A program made the position numbers and the translations under genes. Under the pieces are notes generated by a model. That model saw only the letters and a program-made list of their open reading frames with translations. It ran no database searches and was not told where the DNA came from. Shown piece after piece: positions 20,860 to 28,280 of a stretch of 64,000 nt of DNA (its first letter is position 1; each line of letters begins with the position of its first letter). This DNA comes from Curvibacter sp. (lineage in GTDB: Bacteria; Pseudomonadota; Gammaproteobacteria; Burkholderiales; Burkholderiaceae_C): positions 1 to 64,000 of the forward strand of contig REAW01000014.1 of NCBI GenBank assembly GCA_004293725.1. The letters run 5' to 3'.

Positions 20860-21953
20860 TGCGAGAACCTCCGCAGGGCCAAGCCGCACGACGTAAGGTA
20901 CGAAGGTGCTTCGCGGGTCATACGCTTCAGCCTGACCCCATCGCCTACTTCCATGCCGTCAAAAGGATTCAACAAGCTACAAGGAAAAGTCGTGTGCTGG
21001 GTAACAGCATTGGTAAGACCAGGTAAGGCCGCAGAGCCACCGGCCAACATGATGTAGTCCACTTTATTGTGGGGGGTACTAGTAAAAAAGAACTGCAAAG
21101 CCCGCCCTAACTCCTGCACCATGGTCTCAATGAAAGGCTTCAGGACTGCCGACTCGTAGTCTTCCGGAAGCTCCCCGCTGCGCTTTTTCCCCTCAGCTTC
21201 CTCTTGGGAAAAACCGTATTGGCGCACAATCAACTGCGTTAGCTGTGCACCGCCAAAGGCCTGGTCTCGGTCGTACAGAACTTCATCGTCACGCATGACT
21301 TGCATGCTAGTCGTCATCGCTCCAATCTCGAACAACGCAACAATCAGTCCTTGGCCCTGGTTTGGTAAATTTTGTATCAATCGAGTCGCCGCCAAACGAG
21401 ACGCATATGACTCCACATCCACAATTACGGGTGTTAGCCCAGCGGCCTCAGCCAAGCCTTGGACATCCTGAACTTTTTCACGGCGAGAAGCTGCTATCAG
21501 CACTTCAATGTCCCCTGTCGAAGAAGCGCTCGGTCCAATCACACAAAAATCGAGGCTCACCTCGTCCAGTGGAAATGGGATGTATTGATTAGCTTCCGAC
21601 TCTACTTGCAACTCCAAATCCTGATCGCTCATGCCCCCAGGAAGAATGATTTTCTTGGTGATCACCGCGGAAGGTGGCAAGGCCATTGCCACCTGCTTGG
21701 TTTTTGTCCCGCTTTTTTTAACCAAACGACGCACAGCCTCAGCAACTTCGTCAAATTTCTCGATGTTTCCATCAGAAATCCAACCCCGCTCCAACGGCTC
21801 AATGGCACACCGCTCCAAGACCAAGTTGCCCGACTTGTCACGCCCAAGCTCTACCAGCTTCACGCTGGAAGAACTTATGTCCAGCCCGAGCATAGGTGCG
21901 GGCTGTCGACTGAATAACGACCCCAATGAGATCAAAACGGTCCCCTGAAACAA
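20856..21953 (-). CDS. pilM: type IV pilus assembly ATPase-fold protein PilM
   Basis: Actin-like cytoplasmic protein that binds the PilN tail. 365 residues. Nucleotide-binding motifs LGLDISSSSVKLVEL and LFEIGAMTTSMQVM, and the late YIMLAGGSAALPGL. The start at 21953 gives a N-terminus MFQGTVLISLGSLF a little longer than in many homologues. It is the first gene of the pilMNOPQ operon and is divergent from mrcA. Confidence 0.94.
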   Translation of the reverse strand: MFQGTVLISLGSLFSRQPAPMLGLDISSSSVKLVELGRDKSGNLVLERCAIEPLERGWISDGNIEKFDEVAEAVRRLVKKSGTKTKQVAMALPPSAVITKKIILPGGMSDQDLELQVESEANQYIPFPLDEVSLDFCVIGPSASSTGDIEVLIAASRREKVQDVQGLAEAAGLTPVIVDVESYASRLAATRLIQNLPNQGQGLIVALFEIGAMTTSMQVMRDDEVLYDRDQAFGGAQLTQLIVRQYGFSQEEAEGKKRSGELPEDYESAVLKPFIETMVQELGRALQFFFTSTPHNKVDYIMLAGGSAALPGLTNAVTQHTTFPCSLLNPFDGMEVGDGVRLKRMTREAPSYLTSCGLALRRFSQ

Positions 21954-22182
21954 ACCAGCAACTGGCGGTTGAAACTTAAGAATTCACTTCAATGCTAGCA
22001 GCAAGATCGTTGAACGGCAAAGGTTTTTTGCCAGTTTGCCTATCAACAGCGTTGCCAAAAGCAGACGTTTTGTTACCCAAAGTAAGCTTGGGGAGAATTT
22101 CCCGCCATTCCCGGAGTGCGCCTGCGCGCTATGCTTAAGAATACCAACCGCCAGAACCGGGAGCCAGGTGCCGGCATTTTTT

Positions 22183-22188
22183 TATAAT
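22183..22188 (+). promoter_or_regulatory. candidate -10 box of mrcA
   Basis: A perfect TATAAT lies 22 bases before the mrcA ATG, in the 257-base gap between divergent pilM and mrcA. No good -35 box is seen at 16-18 bases, so the promoter is only tentative. The rest of the gap holds a GGCAAA...TTTGCC-type inverted repeat near 22016-22035 and no gene. Confidence 0.45.
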
Positions 22189-22210
22189 TGAGCGCCCGTT
22201 CCAACACCGT

Positions 22211-24568
22211 ATGTCCTCATCAATTTCAGAGAATTCGAACTTGCCTGGCTCTATGCATTGGGCATTGCGCTTAGTTTTATGGTTTGTCGGGCTGGGTTTA
22301 GCAGGTCTGTTTTCGGTTTTGGCGATGGTTGCATTGGCCCTTGCCTTGGCGTTCCCGAATTTGCCGGATATCTCAGCGCTGTCGGACTATCGTCCTAAAC
22401 TGCCCTTGCGGGTTTTTTCTGCTGATGGCGACCTGATTGGTGAGTTTGGCGAAGAACGTCGCAACCTTACCCCCATTAAAGACATCCCAAACGTAATGAC
22501 GGACGCCATCTTGGCGATCGAAGACGCTCGCTTCTATGAGCACGGTGGCGTGGACTATGTGGGTGTCGTTCGCGCTGGTCTGGCCAATGTTGGTCGCGTA
22601 AAAAGCCAAGGTGCCTCCACCATCACGATGCAGGTAGCCCGCAACGTTTACCTGTCATCTGAAAAAACCTTTACTCGCAAGATTTATGAAATCCTGTTGA
22701 CCTTCAAACTGGAGCACTTTCTTAGCAAAGATCAGATTTTAGAAATCTACATGAATCAAATTTACCTGGGAAACCGGGCATATGGCTTTGCTGCAGCTTC
22801 GGAAACTTACTTCGGCAAACCCTTAAAGGACATCACAATTGCCGAAGCAGCCATGCTGGCAGGCCTGCCCAAGGCTCCTTCAGCATTCAACCCTGTTGTC
22901 AACCCCAAGCGCGCGCGCTCACGGCAGCTTTACATCATTGACCGGATGCGGGAAAACAACTTCATTACCGATGAGCAGGCAGCTGCAGCCAAAACAGAGT
23001 CTTTGAAAATCAGAAACACTGGAGCGGCCAATCCGATTCATGCTGAATACGTCGCGGAAATGGTGCGTCAACTGGTCTTTGCCCAATATGGCGAAGAAAC
23101 CTATACGCGTGGCCTGGATGTTCAAACCACCTTGCGCACCGAGCACCAGATGGCCGCCTACAAAGCCTTGCGGCGGGGCATTATGGACTTTGAACGGCGA
23201 CAGGTGTATCGGGGTCCCGAGAAATTCATCACCTTGCCAAATAGTGACAAGGAATTGGAAGATGCCATTGACGAGGCATTGGACGAGCACCCAGACAATG
23301 GCGATGTAATGTCGGCAGTGGTTCTGGAAGCCACGCCCAAATTGGTGAAAGCAATTCGCCAGAACGGCGAAATCGTAGAAATCACGGGTGACGGGCTGCG
23401 CCCCGCGCAGTCCGGCCTCGTGGAAAAAGCACCTCCCAACATCAAAATTCGCCGCGGAGCGGTGATTAGGATCGCCAAAACCGTCAAAGGAGGCTGGGAA
23501 ATGACCCAGTTGCCAGAAGTAGAGGGCGCATTTGTCGCGATGGATCCCCGAGATGGCTCCATCAAGGCCCTTGTGGGGGGCTTTGACTTTGCCAAAAACA
23601 AGTTCAACCACGTAACCCAGGCTTTGCGCCAACCCGGCTCCAGCTTCAAACCTTTTATTTACTCTGCCGCTCTGGAAAAAGGCTTTACGCCCGCCACCAT
23701 CATCAACGACGCACCTTTGTTCTTTAGCGCTAATGTTACTGGTGGGCAACCATGGGAGCCCAAGAACTATGACGGGACCTTCGAAGGCCCTATGACCATG
23801 CGGCGAGGCTTGGCGAAGTCAAAAAACATGATTTCGATCAGGCTTCTTCAAGCGACAGGAACCGAGTACGCGCAAGAGTGGGTCGGGAAATTTGGTTTTG
23901 AAGCGGAAAAACACCCTGCTTATCTCACAATGGCTTTGGGTGCCGGCACGGTAACCCCCATGCAGATGGCATCTGGTTATTCCGTGTTTGCCAATGGGGG
24001 TTTCCGCGTGAACCCGTGGTTGATCACAAAGGTTAGCGAGCAACGTGGCAAGGTACTGGTGGAATCGTCAGCACCCGTGTTGGAAGAAACGGCCCGCGCT
24101 ATTGAACCCCGCAATGCCTTCATTATGTCCAGCCTGTTGCAGGAAGTCACCCGCTCGGGAACTGCGGCGCGGGCACAGGCCACGCTCAAGCGCCCAGACT
24201 TGTACGGAAAAACCGGCACCACTAACGACTCCATGGACGCATGGTTTGCAGGTTACCACCCCACGTTAGCAGCAGTCACCTGGATCGGTTACGACACTCC
24301 ACGCAAGTTGGGCGATCGAGAAACGGGTGGCGGACTAAGTCTGCCAGTCTGGATCAGCTTTATGGAGACCGCTCTCAAAAACGTACCCATTGCTGAAATG
24401 ACTGCACCAGAGGGTGTCGTATACCAAGGGGGTGAGTGGTACTACGATGAGTTCGCCAAGGGCGCTGGTATCTCATCTTTAGGCTTGGGCGATACAACAG
24501 AGGCAGAGACGCTTCCAATACCAGCGGCTGAAGAGAAAAAGAAAATTCTTGATCTCTTTACCCAATAA
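22211..24568 (+). CDS. mrcA: penicillin-binding protein 1A
   Basis: Bifunctional peptidoglycan synthase. 785 residues: a membrane anchor near residues 18-48; a GT51 transglycosylase domain with EDARFYEHGGVDYVG, the QGASTITMQVARN motif and KIYEILLTFKLE; then a class A transpeptidase with the catalytic SSFK in QPGSSFKPFIYSAALE, SKN in LAKSKNMIS, and KTGTT in LYGKTGTTND. It is next to the pilMNOPQ operon on the opposite strand, as is usual in betaproteobacteria. Its TAA abuts the cyaY stop tail to tail without a gap. Confidence 0.97.
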   Translation: MSSSISENSNLPGSMHWALRLVLWFVGLGLAGLFSVLAMVALALALAFPNLPDISALSDYRPKLPLRVFSADGDLIGEFGEERRNLTPIKDIPNVMTDAILAIEDARFYEHGGVDYVGVVRAGLANVGRVKSQGASTITMQVARNVYLSSEKTFTRKIYEILLTFKLEHFLSKDQILEIYMNQIYLGNRAYGFAAASETYFGKPLKDITIAEAAMLAGLPKAPSAFNPVVNPKRARSRQLYIIDRMRENNFITDEQAAAAKTESLKIRNTGAANPIHAEYVAEMVRQLVFAQYGEETYTRGLDVQTTLRTEHQMAAYKALRRGIMDFERRQVYRGPEKFITLPNSDKELEDAIDEALDEHPDNGDVMSAVVLEATPKLVKAIRQNGEIVEITGDGLRPAQSGLVEKAPPNIKIRRGAVIRIAKTVKGGWEMTQLPEVEGAFVAMDPRDGSIKALVGGFDFAKNKFNHVTQALRQPGSSFKPFIYSAALEKGFTPATIINDAPLFFSANVTGGQPWEPKNYDGTFEGPMTMRRGLAKSKNMISIRLLQATGTEYAQEWVGKFGFEAEKHPAYLTMALGAGTVTPMQMASGYSVFANGGFRVNPWLITKVSEQRGKVLVESSAPVLEETARAIEPRNAFIMSSLLQEVTRSGTAARAQATLKRPDLYGKTGTTNDSMDAWFAGYHPTLAAVTWIGYDTPRKLGDRETGGGLSLPVWISFMETALKNVPIAEMTAPEGVVYQGGEWYYDEFAKGAGISSLGLGDTTEAETLPIPAAEEKKKILDLFTQ

Positions 24569-24898
24569 TCAAGCTTTGAATGACAAGGGCCGTTCTGCTT
24601 GCTGGCTGGCATTGGCGGTCAAGGCCTCGAAGAACTCGCCCTGTCCTTTGGTGTCTTGCCACAGCCCTTCCACCCAACGGTAGTGGTAGCCGCCCGACTT
24701 GGCCGCCATCCATACTTCGTGCAACGGTTTTTGCAGGTTAATAATGATTTGGCTACGGTTCGAAAAGCTGAGGTTGACCATGCCGCCGGTGCGCTGGTTG
24801 TCAATGTCGGCATCCGACTCATCATTGATTCGGTCGCAAGCCACCTCCACCGCTTTGAGAAGCGCCTCTGCGCGGTCCATGAATTCTTGGTCGGTCAT
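24569..24898 (-). CDS. cyaY: frataxin-like iron-binding protein CyaY
   Basis: Small acidic regulator of Fe-S cluster assembly. 109 residues. The acidic helix [35 protein letters not shown] and the sheet [24 protein letters not shown] with final W..D are the frataxin signature. In related genomes its divergent neighbour is lptM-lysA; here a prophage separates them. Its ATG overlaps the stop of the prophage repressor-like gene by one base (TAATG), so it is probably read from the phage transcript. Confidence 0.95.
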   Translation of the reverse strand: MTDQEFMDRAEALLKAVEVACDRINDESDADIDNQRTGGMVNLSFSNRSQIIINLQKPLHEVWMAAKSGGYHYRWVEGLWQDTKGQGEFFEALTANASQQAERPLSFKA

Positions 24899-24907
24899 TA
24901 CAGTTTC
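24890..24907 (+). repeat. candidate left attachment site of the prophage
   Basis: GTCGGTCATTACAGTTTC matches GTCGGTAAGTACAATTTC at 32846-32863 in 15 of 18 positions, in direct orientation. The pair brackets the phage genes and is 7956 bases apart, a normal inovirus genome size. The left copy covers the first codons of cyaY. With a serine recombinase only a very short exact core is expected, so the exact crossover cannot be placed. Confidence 0.5.
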
Positions 24908-25161
24908 TTCATCTTCTCAAGCTGCTTAATCAGAGCCCTTTTTGCTGGGCTATCTTTTTCGCCTTCCAGCACTGCTGTTGCCATCCAGGCTTGCGGATTT
25001 TCTTGAAGCTCAATAGCTAAACGTCCTGCTAAAACGGGCGTTAAGTGGCCGCTGTTTTTTGCATTTCGCAAAGCGTTGCGGTGAACATCTAATTTTTCAG
25101 TCCATACCGGCATAGGCGCAATGGCTAGGGCTCGCTCTAGCAAATTTAACGTGCTTTGCAT
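24898..25161 (-). CDS. prophage repressor-like DNA-binding protein (DUF3693-like)
   Basis: 87 residues, not certainly assigned. A segment [34 protein letters not shown] reads like a helix-turn-helix followed by the AGRLA...[22 protein letters not shown] pattern I know from DUF3693 proteins of filamentous phages. It is transcribed away from rep, and the palindromic operators start 27 bases upstream of its ATG; this is the layout of a lysogeny repressor or Cro-like regulator. Its stop TAA shares the A with the ATG of cyaY. Confidence 0.65.
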   Translation of the reverse strand: MQSTLNLLERALAIAPMPVWTEKLDVHRNALRNAKNSGHLTPVLAGRLAIELQENPQAWMATAVLEGEKDSPAKRALIKQLEKMKKL

Positions 25162-25187
25162 AGTCGGTTAATTCCTGTGTTGTTTGT

Positions 25188-25208
25188 TTGCACAAATCAT
25201 TTGTGCAA
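25188..25208. promoter_or_regulatory. perfect palindromic operator O1
   Basis: Arms TTGCACAAAT and ATTTGTGCAA are exact reverse complements around one central base. It is 27 bases upstream of the repressor-like ATG. The half-site TTGCACAA/TTGTGCAA recurs at 25211-25217, 25224-25231 and in O2, as for a phage repressor binding site. Confidence 0.7.
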
Positions 25209-25211
25209 CGT

Positions 25212-25240
25212 TTGCACTCTTGACTTGTGCAGTTTACATT
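25212..25240 (+). promoter_or_regulatory. candidate rightward phage promoter
   Basis: TTGCAC (25212-25217) and TACATT (25235-25240) are separated by 17 bases and point towards rep. The -35 box overlaps an operator half-site and the start point would fall into O2, so repressor binding would block it. Sequence match only. Confidence 0.45.
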
Positions 25241-25246
25241 CTGGCC

Positions 25247-25265
25247 TGCACAAACGGTTTGTGCA
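25247..25265. promoter_or_regulatory. palindromic operator O2
   Basis: TGCACAAA and TTTGTGCA are exact arms around CGG. It shares its half-site with O1, 59 bases to the left. Confidence 0.65.
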
Positions 25266-25483
25266 AATTATCAAATAAGCGGCCATGACACCTAACCATT
25301 CCAATTTACGGACCTCTGCGCAGAACTCCCCTGCGCTTGGTGGCTTGGCCGCTTCCCCAGCGCAATCCGTGCGGGGGTCCACCCTCTCCCCATTCCCTTG
25401 GATACCCGCGCATGTCGCCATTTCTTCAATGGCAATTTGCATCGGTGCCCGTCAATCCTTCAAGCGCTGGCCCTTCCTCGTTA

Positions 25484-25570
25484 CCGCTGGCGGTACGGAC
25501 CGGGCAAGCGCAGCGCCGCACGCGTCCGCGCCAGCGGCGCTTCCCGCTACCCCCGTAGGTAATACGGGGG
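25484..25570. other. large hairpin cluster, probable phage replication origin
   Basis: CCGCTGGCG (25484-25492) pairs perfectly with CGCCAGCGG (25529-25537), and inside it CGGAC (25496-25500) pairs with GTCCG (25524-25528). A second hairpin follows: CCCCCGTA (25550-25557) with TACGGGGG (25563-25570), loop GGTAA. They end 22 bases before the rep ATG. Such stacked hairpins next to rep are typical of filamentous phage origins or packaging signals; the nick site cannot be named. Confidence 0.6.
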
Positions 25571-25592
25571 GAACATTTCAGGACCGTACAAA

Positions 25593-26864
25593 ATGACCAA
25601 TCGCAATGTCTTGGTGTTGGATGGCAATCAAGTCAAATTCCGGCTTGAATCTGAACGCAAAGCCTCCACCGATTTGGTCCATATCGACTGGCTCCGCTTT
25701 ACCGTCCTGCTGCGCAACGTTGTGCCAACGTTTGAAACCTTGCCGGTATTCACCCCCACAAAAAACGATAAATGGGGGCGCTACCTCGAAACCGTTTCTT
25801 TCGAATCCGACAACTACAACTATTTGTCAGGCCCTGCGCAGGCCATCATCATCCGCAACACCATCGAAGGCTTCGAGCAAGACCACAAAGACCCGCAATA
25901 CATCGGCGCATGTTCCCAGGCATTCGATTTAGCGCGAGAAGTCGCCCAAACCTTGGGCGAAGGCTTCACCGTAAACCCGGAACTCAAGCCCGGCCAAGAC
26001 TTCTACAAATACCGGATCTCAATCGACCGCTGCGGCCATGAATGCGCGTGGGTTGGCTTCTTGGCCGCTGGCAATGGCCGCGCCAAAGCGTCCCAAGATC
26101 AAAGTCTGCATGTCAACATTCAAGGCCATGCCTGCACCTTCGGCCAACTCGGTTGGCCCAAGAAAATGGCAAACCTGATCGACACCCACGCCGGAAAAAT
26201 AACCCGCGTCGATTTGGCCTTAGATTTCTTCGACGGCCTAGGCGTCGATATGGAACAACTGGTTGAAGATTACCGCTCGGGAATCTTCAAGGTTTACGGA
26301 AAAAACCCGGCTTCGTCCCTCGCTGGCGATTGGGCAAATGGCCATGGCCGTTCGCTGTATATCGGCTCCCGCCAGTCCGGAAAAATAACCAACATCTACG
26401 AAAAAGGCGACGCCCTTTTTGGTGTTGAAAGTGCATCGCCATGGGTCCGCGTCGAGCTGCGCTATGGCGATCAAAACCGCGTGTTGCCCACCGATGTTTT
26501 GCGTAGCGGAGACTCATTTTTTGCAGGTGCATCGGACTGGCACGCAATTATGTTGTCAGCGGCTGGAAGCCACCAGCTCGCGACCAATATACCCTGCAAC
26601 AAAAAGCTAGAGAAGCAAACCTGTATTGCCGAAGTTACGCGCAACTTGCGCTGGCTGCGTGACTCCGCCAAAGCCACCTTCGTGGCTGCGTTGACGTACA
26701 TGGATTACGACACGCTTTTGGAATACCTCACGCCCAATCAAACCCTCTTGCCCGGTCGCCTCAAGAAATTCGCTGAAAGCGAATTGCACTCGGCTTATGC
26801 CTCCGTCATCGACTCATTCAAAACCGTAGGGGGTGGTTCCGCACGCCTCCAGCTAGCGGCCTAA
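25593..26864 (+). CDS. phage replication initiation protein (Rep_trans family)
   Basis: 423 residues. It should nick the plus-strand origin to start rolling-circle replication. The pattern DLVHIDWLRFTV near residue 25, GKITRVDLALDFFDG near 203, GRSLYIGSRQSGKITNIYEKG near 252 and WVRVELRYGDQNRVLP near 285 matches the Rep_trans (PF02486) replication initiation factors of Neisseria- and Xanthomonas-type filamentous phages. The ATG has AGGA ten bases upstream. It precedes the ssDNA-binding protein gene by 22 bases. Confidence 0.88.
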   Translation: MTNRNVLVLDGNQVKFRLESERKASTDLVHIDWLRFTVLLRNVVPTFETLPVFTPTKNDKWGRYLETVSFESDNYNYLSGPAQAIIIRNTIEGFEQDHKDPQYIGACSQAFDLAREVAQTLGEGFTVNPELKPGQDFYKYRISIDRCGHECAWVGFLAAGNGRAKASQDQSLHVNIQGHACTFGQLGWPKKMANLIDTHAGKITRVDLALDFFDGLGVDMEQLVEDYRSGIFKVYGKNPASSLAGDWANGHGRSLYIGSRQSGKITNIYEKGDALFGVESASPWVRVELRYGDQNRVLPTDVLRSGDSFFAGASDWHAIMLSAAGSHQLATNIPCNKKLEKQTCIAEVTRNLRWLRDSAKATFVAALTYMDYDTLLEYLTPNQTLLPGRLKKFAESELHSAYASVIDSFKTVGGGSARLQLAA

Positions 26865-26886
26865 AAAAGCGGAAAAGGAAACCACC

Positions 26887-27234
26887 ATGAAACTCCCAGA
26901 AATACAAACAACCTGCTTCGGTATCAAACAAAGTGCCACCGAATTCGAAGGCAAAAAATATTCTTCCACCACTTTCTATTTGCCTGCCGAATTGAGCGAA
27001 AGCGCAGCCGGTAAAACCCTCGGCTCCATCACTGTCCCCTACAAGTGCGGCGATGCAACCGAGTTTGAAAAGTTCGCCCATTTGACCAACTCATGGCCCG
27101 AAGGCGGCTTAAAAGTCACCGTGCAAATGGAACTCGTGAGCGGCAAAGACGCCCAGGGCAAAGACACGGGAAAGCTCGCCCTCAAGTCCATCCGCCCACT
27201 GTCTGCCGCTGCCACTCGCGCCGCTGGTGCCTGA
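26887..27234 (+). CDS. phage single-stranded DNA-binding protein (pV-like)
   Basis: 115 residues, following rep as in other inoviruses. MKLPEIQTTCFGIKQSATEFEGKKYSSTTFYLPAEL and the later beta-rich VTVQMELVSGKDAQGKDTGKLALKSIRPL fit the small OB-like ssDNA-binding proteins that coat the plus strand before assembly. Identity is from position, size and pattern. AAGGAAACCACC before the ATG is a good ribosome binding site. Confidence 0.75.
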   Translation: MKLPEIQTTCFGIKQSATEFEGKKYSSTTFYLPAELSESAAGKTLGSITVPYKCGDATEFEKFAHLTNSWPEGGLKVTVQMELVSGKDAQGKDTGKLALKSIRPLSAAATRAAGA

Positions 27235-27235
27235 T

Positions 27236-27451
27236 ATGTCTCGGCTCCTAATCCAATCAAGGGCAACGGGGCGCTTCCTCGCCCCAAACCCTGAAGACGG
27301 GCAGCCCGTTTGGGTTTTGGGCCTGCGCGCTGCTGCGTTGGGAATCATGGAAGACGCTGACCGGGTTGCGCAACTTCTCGAAGACCACACCGAATTCGAA
27401 GACTTGGCACAAGTCGTGGACCTCGACCGACTTGGAACCCCTGACTACTAA
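27236..27451 (+). CDS. small prophage protein, function unknown
   Basis: 71 residues from ATG 27236-27238, one base after the ssDNA-binding protein stop (TGATATG); a GTG at 27227 would add three. It reads MSRLLIQSRATGRFLAPNPEDGQPVW... and ends acidic (EDHTEFEDLAQVVDLDRLGTPDY), with no membrane segment. Similar small acidic proteins sit here in other Zot-type inoviruses. No function can be given. Confidence 0.6.
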   Translation: MSRLLIQSRATGRFLAPNPEDGQPVWVLGLRAAALGIMEDADRVAQLLEDHTEFEDLAQVVDLDRLGTPDY

Positions 27452-27453
27452 AT

Positions 27454-27564
27454 ATGAAAAAAGCTTCTGCCGCTTGGGTCTACATCGCCCAAGCCTCCAT
27501 AACTGCTGTCACGGTCTTGCGCATGGGCTTCGCTGATGCCTGGACAACTTTAAGACGTGTTTGA
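27454..27564 (+). CDS. very small prophage ORF (36 aa)
   Basis: MKKASAAWVYIAQASITAV to ADAWTTLRRV, 36 residues, two bases after the previous stop. It has a basic start and a mildly hydrophobic centre, as the tiny pVII/pIX-type coat proteins do, but no clear transmembrane helix. The ribosome binding site is poor, so it may be translated by coupling or not at all. Confidence 0.4.
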   Translation: MKKASAAWVYIAQASITAVTVLRMGFADAWTTLRRV

Positions 27565-27644
27565 TTGATTGCCCTGTATGCCCTGCGTGCAGGTCATACG
27601 GATGCAATCCGAATGTCTCGGAACATCAAACTAGGGATTCAGAA

Positions 27645-27851
27645 ATGAACAAAGTTTCTTCTTTGGGCCGTTTGGCCTCGGTGTCTGGTGTTGCTTTCGC
27701 TGGCGCTGCTCACGCTGCCGTGCCTGCTGCTGTGACTACCGCCATTGGCGAAGCACAAGCCGACTTGACTACCGCAATCGGCGCTGTGATCGCTGCCATG
27801 GTTGTGGTCTGGGGCCTGCGCAAGCTCGGCCAAAAAATGGGCTGGCTGTAA
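27645..27851 (+). CDS. major coat protein precursor (pVIII-like)
   Basis: 68 residues with a predicted 24-residue signal peptide ending AGAAHA. The mature part is 44 residues: an N-terminal amphipathic helix (AVPAAVTTAIGEAQADLTTA), a transmembrane helix (IGAVIAAMVVVWGL) and a basic DNA-facing tail (RKLGQKMGWL). This is the classical pVIII design and length. AGGG lies ten bases before the ATG. A terminator follows at once, as in Ff phages, where it allows high coat expression. Confidence 0.9.
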   Translation: MNKVSSLGRLASVSGVAFAGAAHAAVPAAVTTAIGEAQADLTTAIGAVIAAMVVVWGLRKLGQKMGWL

Positions 27852-27863
27852 GTCAAAAAATCT

Positions 27864-27890
27864 GAGCGGGTCGCTACCGCTCGGCTTTTT
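27864..27890 (+). terminator. terminator after the major coat gene
   Basis: Stem GAGCGG (27864-27869) with CCGCTC (27877-27882), loop of seven, then GGC and TTTTT. It lies 12 bases past the coat stop. A terminator at this point separates abundant coat mRNA from the structural and assembly genes. Confidence 0.8.
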
Positions 27891-27941
27891 CATGGCCCTT
27901 TGCCGGGGCCATTGGAAAGCTAAAAGCCAAAAGGGAAACAC

Positions 27942-28280
27942 ATGGGCGCACTGTTCCGGGATACCTGCTATCCCACGCAAGAAATCGCAAGGGCGCAAGC
28001 CTGTGCGATGTTTGACGCCAAGGTCATGGCTACGACCAACCTCTACACCTCCGAGTGCACATCTACAGCCTTCACCGGGGCCACCATGGCTATTTGCCGC
28101 AGAACCAACGGCGGCGCGTGCACCACATCCAACCAACCATGGCCCATTACCCCTGCATGTGAGCATGACGGTGGGGTAAGCCTAAGCCTTGACTACTTCT
28201 ATGCCGCCTTGGCCTTTCTGGTCGTTGTGTGGGGTCTGAAACGCCTCTTGCAACTGTTTGACCGCCCCACCATTGAATGA
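27942..28280 (+). CDS. prophage minor coat / membrane protein
   Basis: 112 residues. A Cys-rich region (Cys at about 9, 21, 40, 52, 60 and 73) is followed by one transmembrane helix (YFYAALAFLVVVWGLKRLL) and a short tail. It has no obvious signal peptide. AAAGGG before the ATG is a good ribosome binding site and its stop overlaps the next gene (ATGA). Its site, just before the adsorption protein, fits a minor virion protein. Confidence 0.65.
   Translation: MGALFRDTCYPTQEIARAQACAMFDAKVMATTNLYTSECTSTAFTGATMAICRRTNGGACTTSNQPWPITPACEHDGGVSLSLDYFYAALAFLVVVWGLKRLLQLFDRPTIE

Larger units (their letters stand above)
25162..25592. other. prophage control region: operators, promoter and replication hairpins
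   Basis: 431 bases without a convincing gene, between the divergent repressor-like gene and rep. The left 110 bases are AT-rich and carry the palindromic operators and a candidate rightward promoter. The right 110 bases are GC-rich and strongly self-complementary and are the best place for the double-strand origin. An open frame from 25285 that ends at the rep start (ATGA) has low-complexity content and I do not count it as a gene. Confidence 0.7.

Noticed and set aside
25197-25442. Minus-strand frame of 81 codons in the phage control region
   Set aside because: It covers the operators and half of the origin region and shows no protein-like pattern.
25285-25596. Open frame of 103 codons ending with ATGA at the rep start
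   Set aside because: The overlap is tempting, but the product is low-complexity (Ala/Pro/Ser-rich) and runs through the origin hairpins; more likely non-coding.
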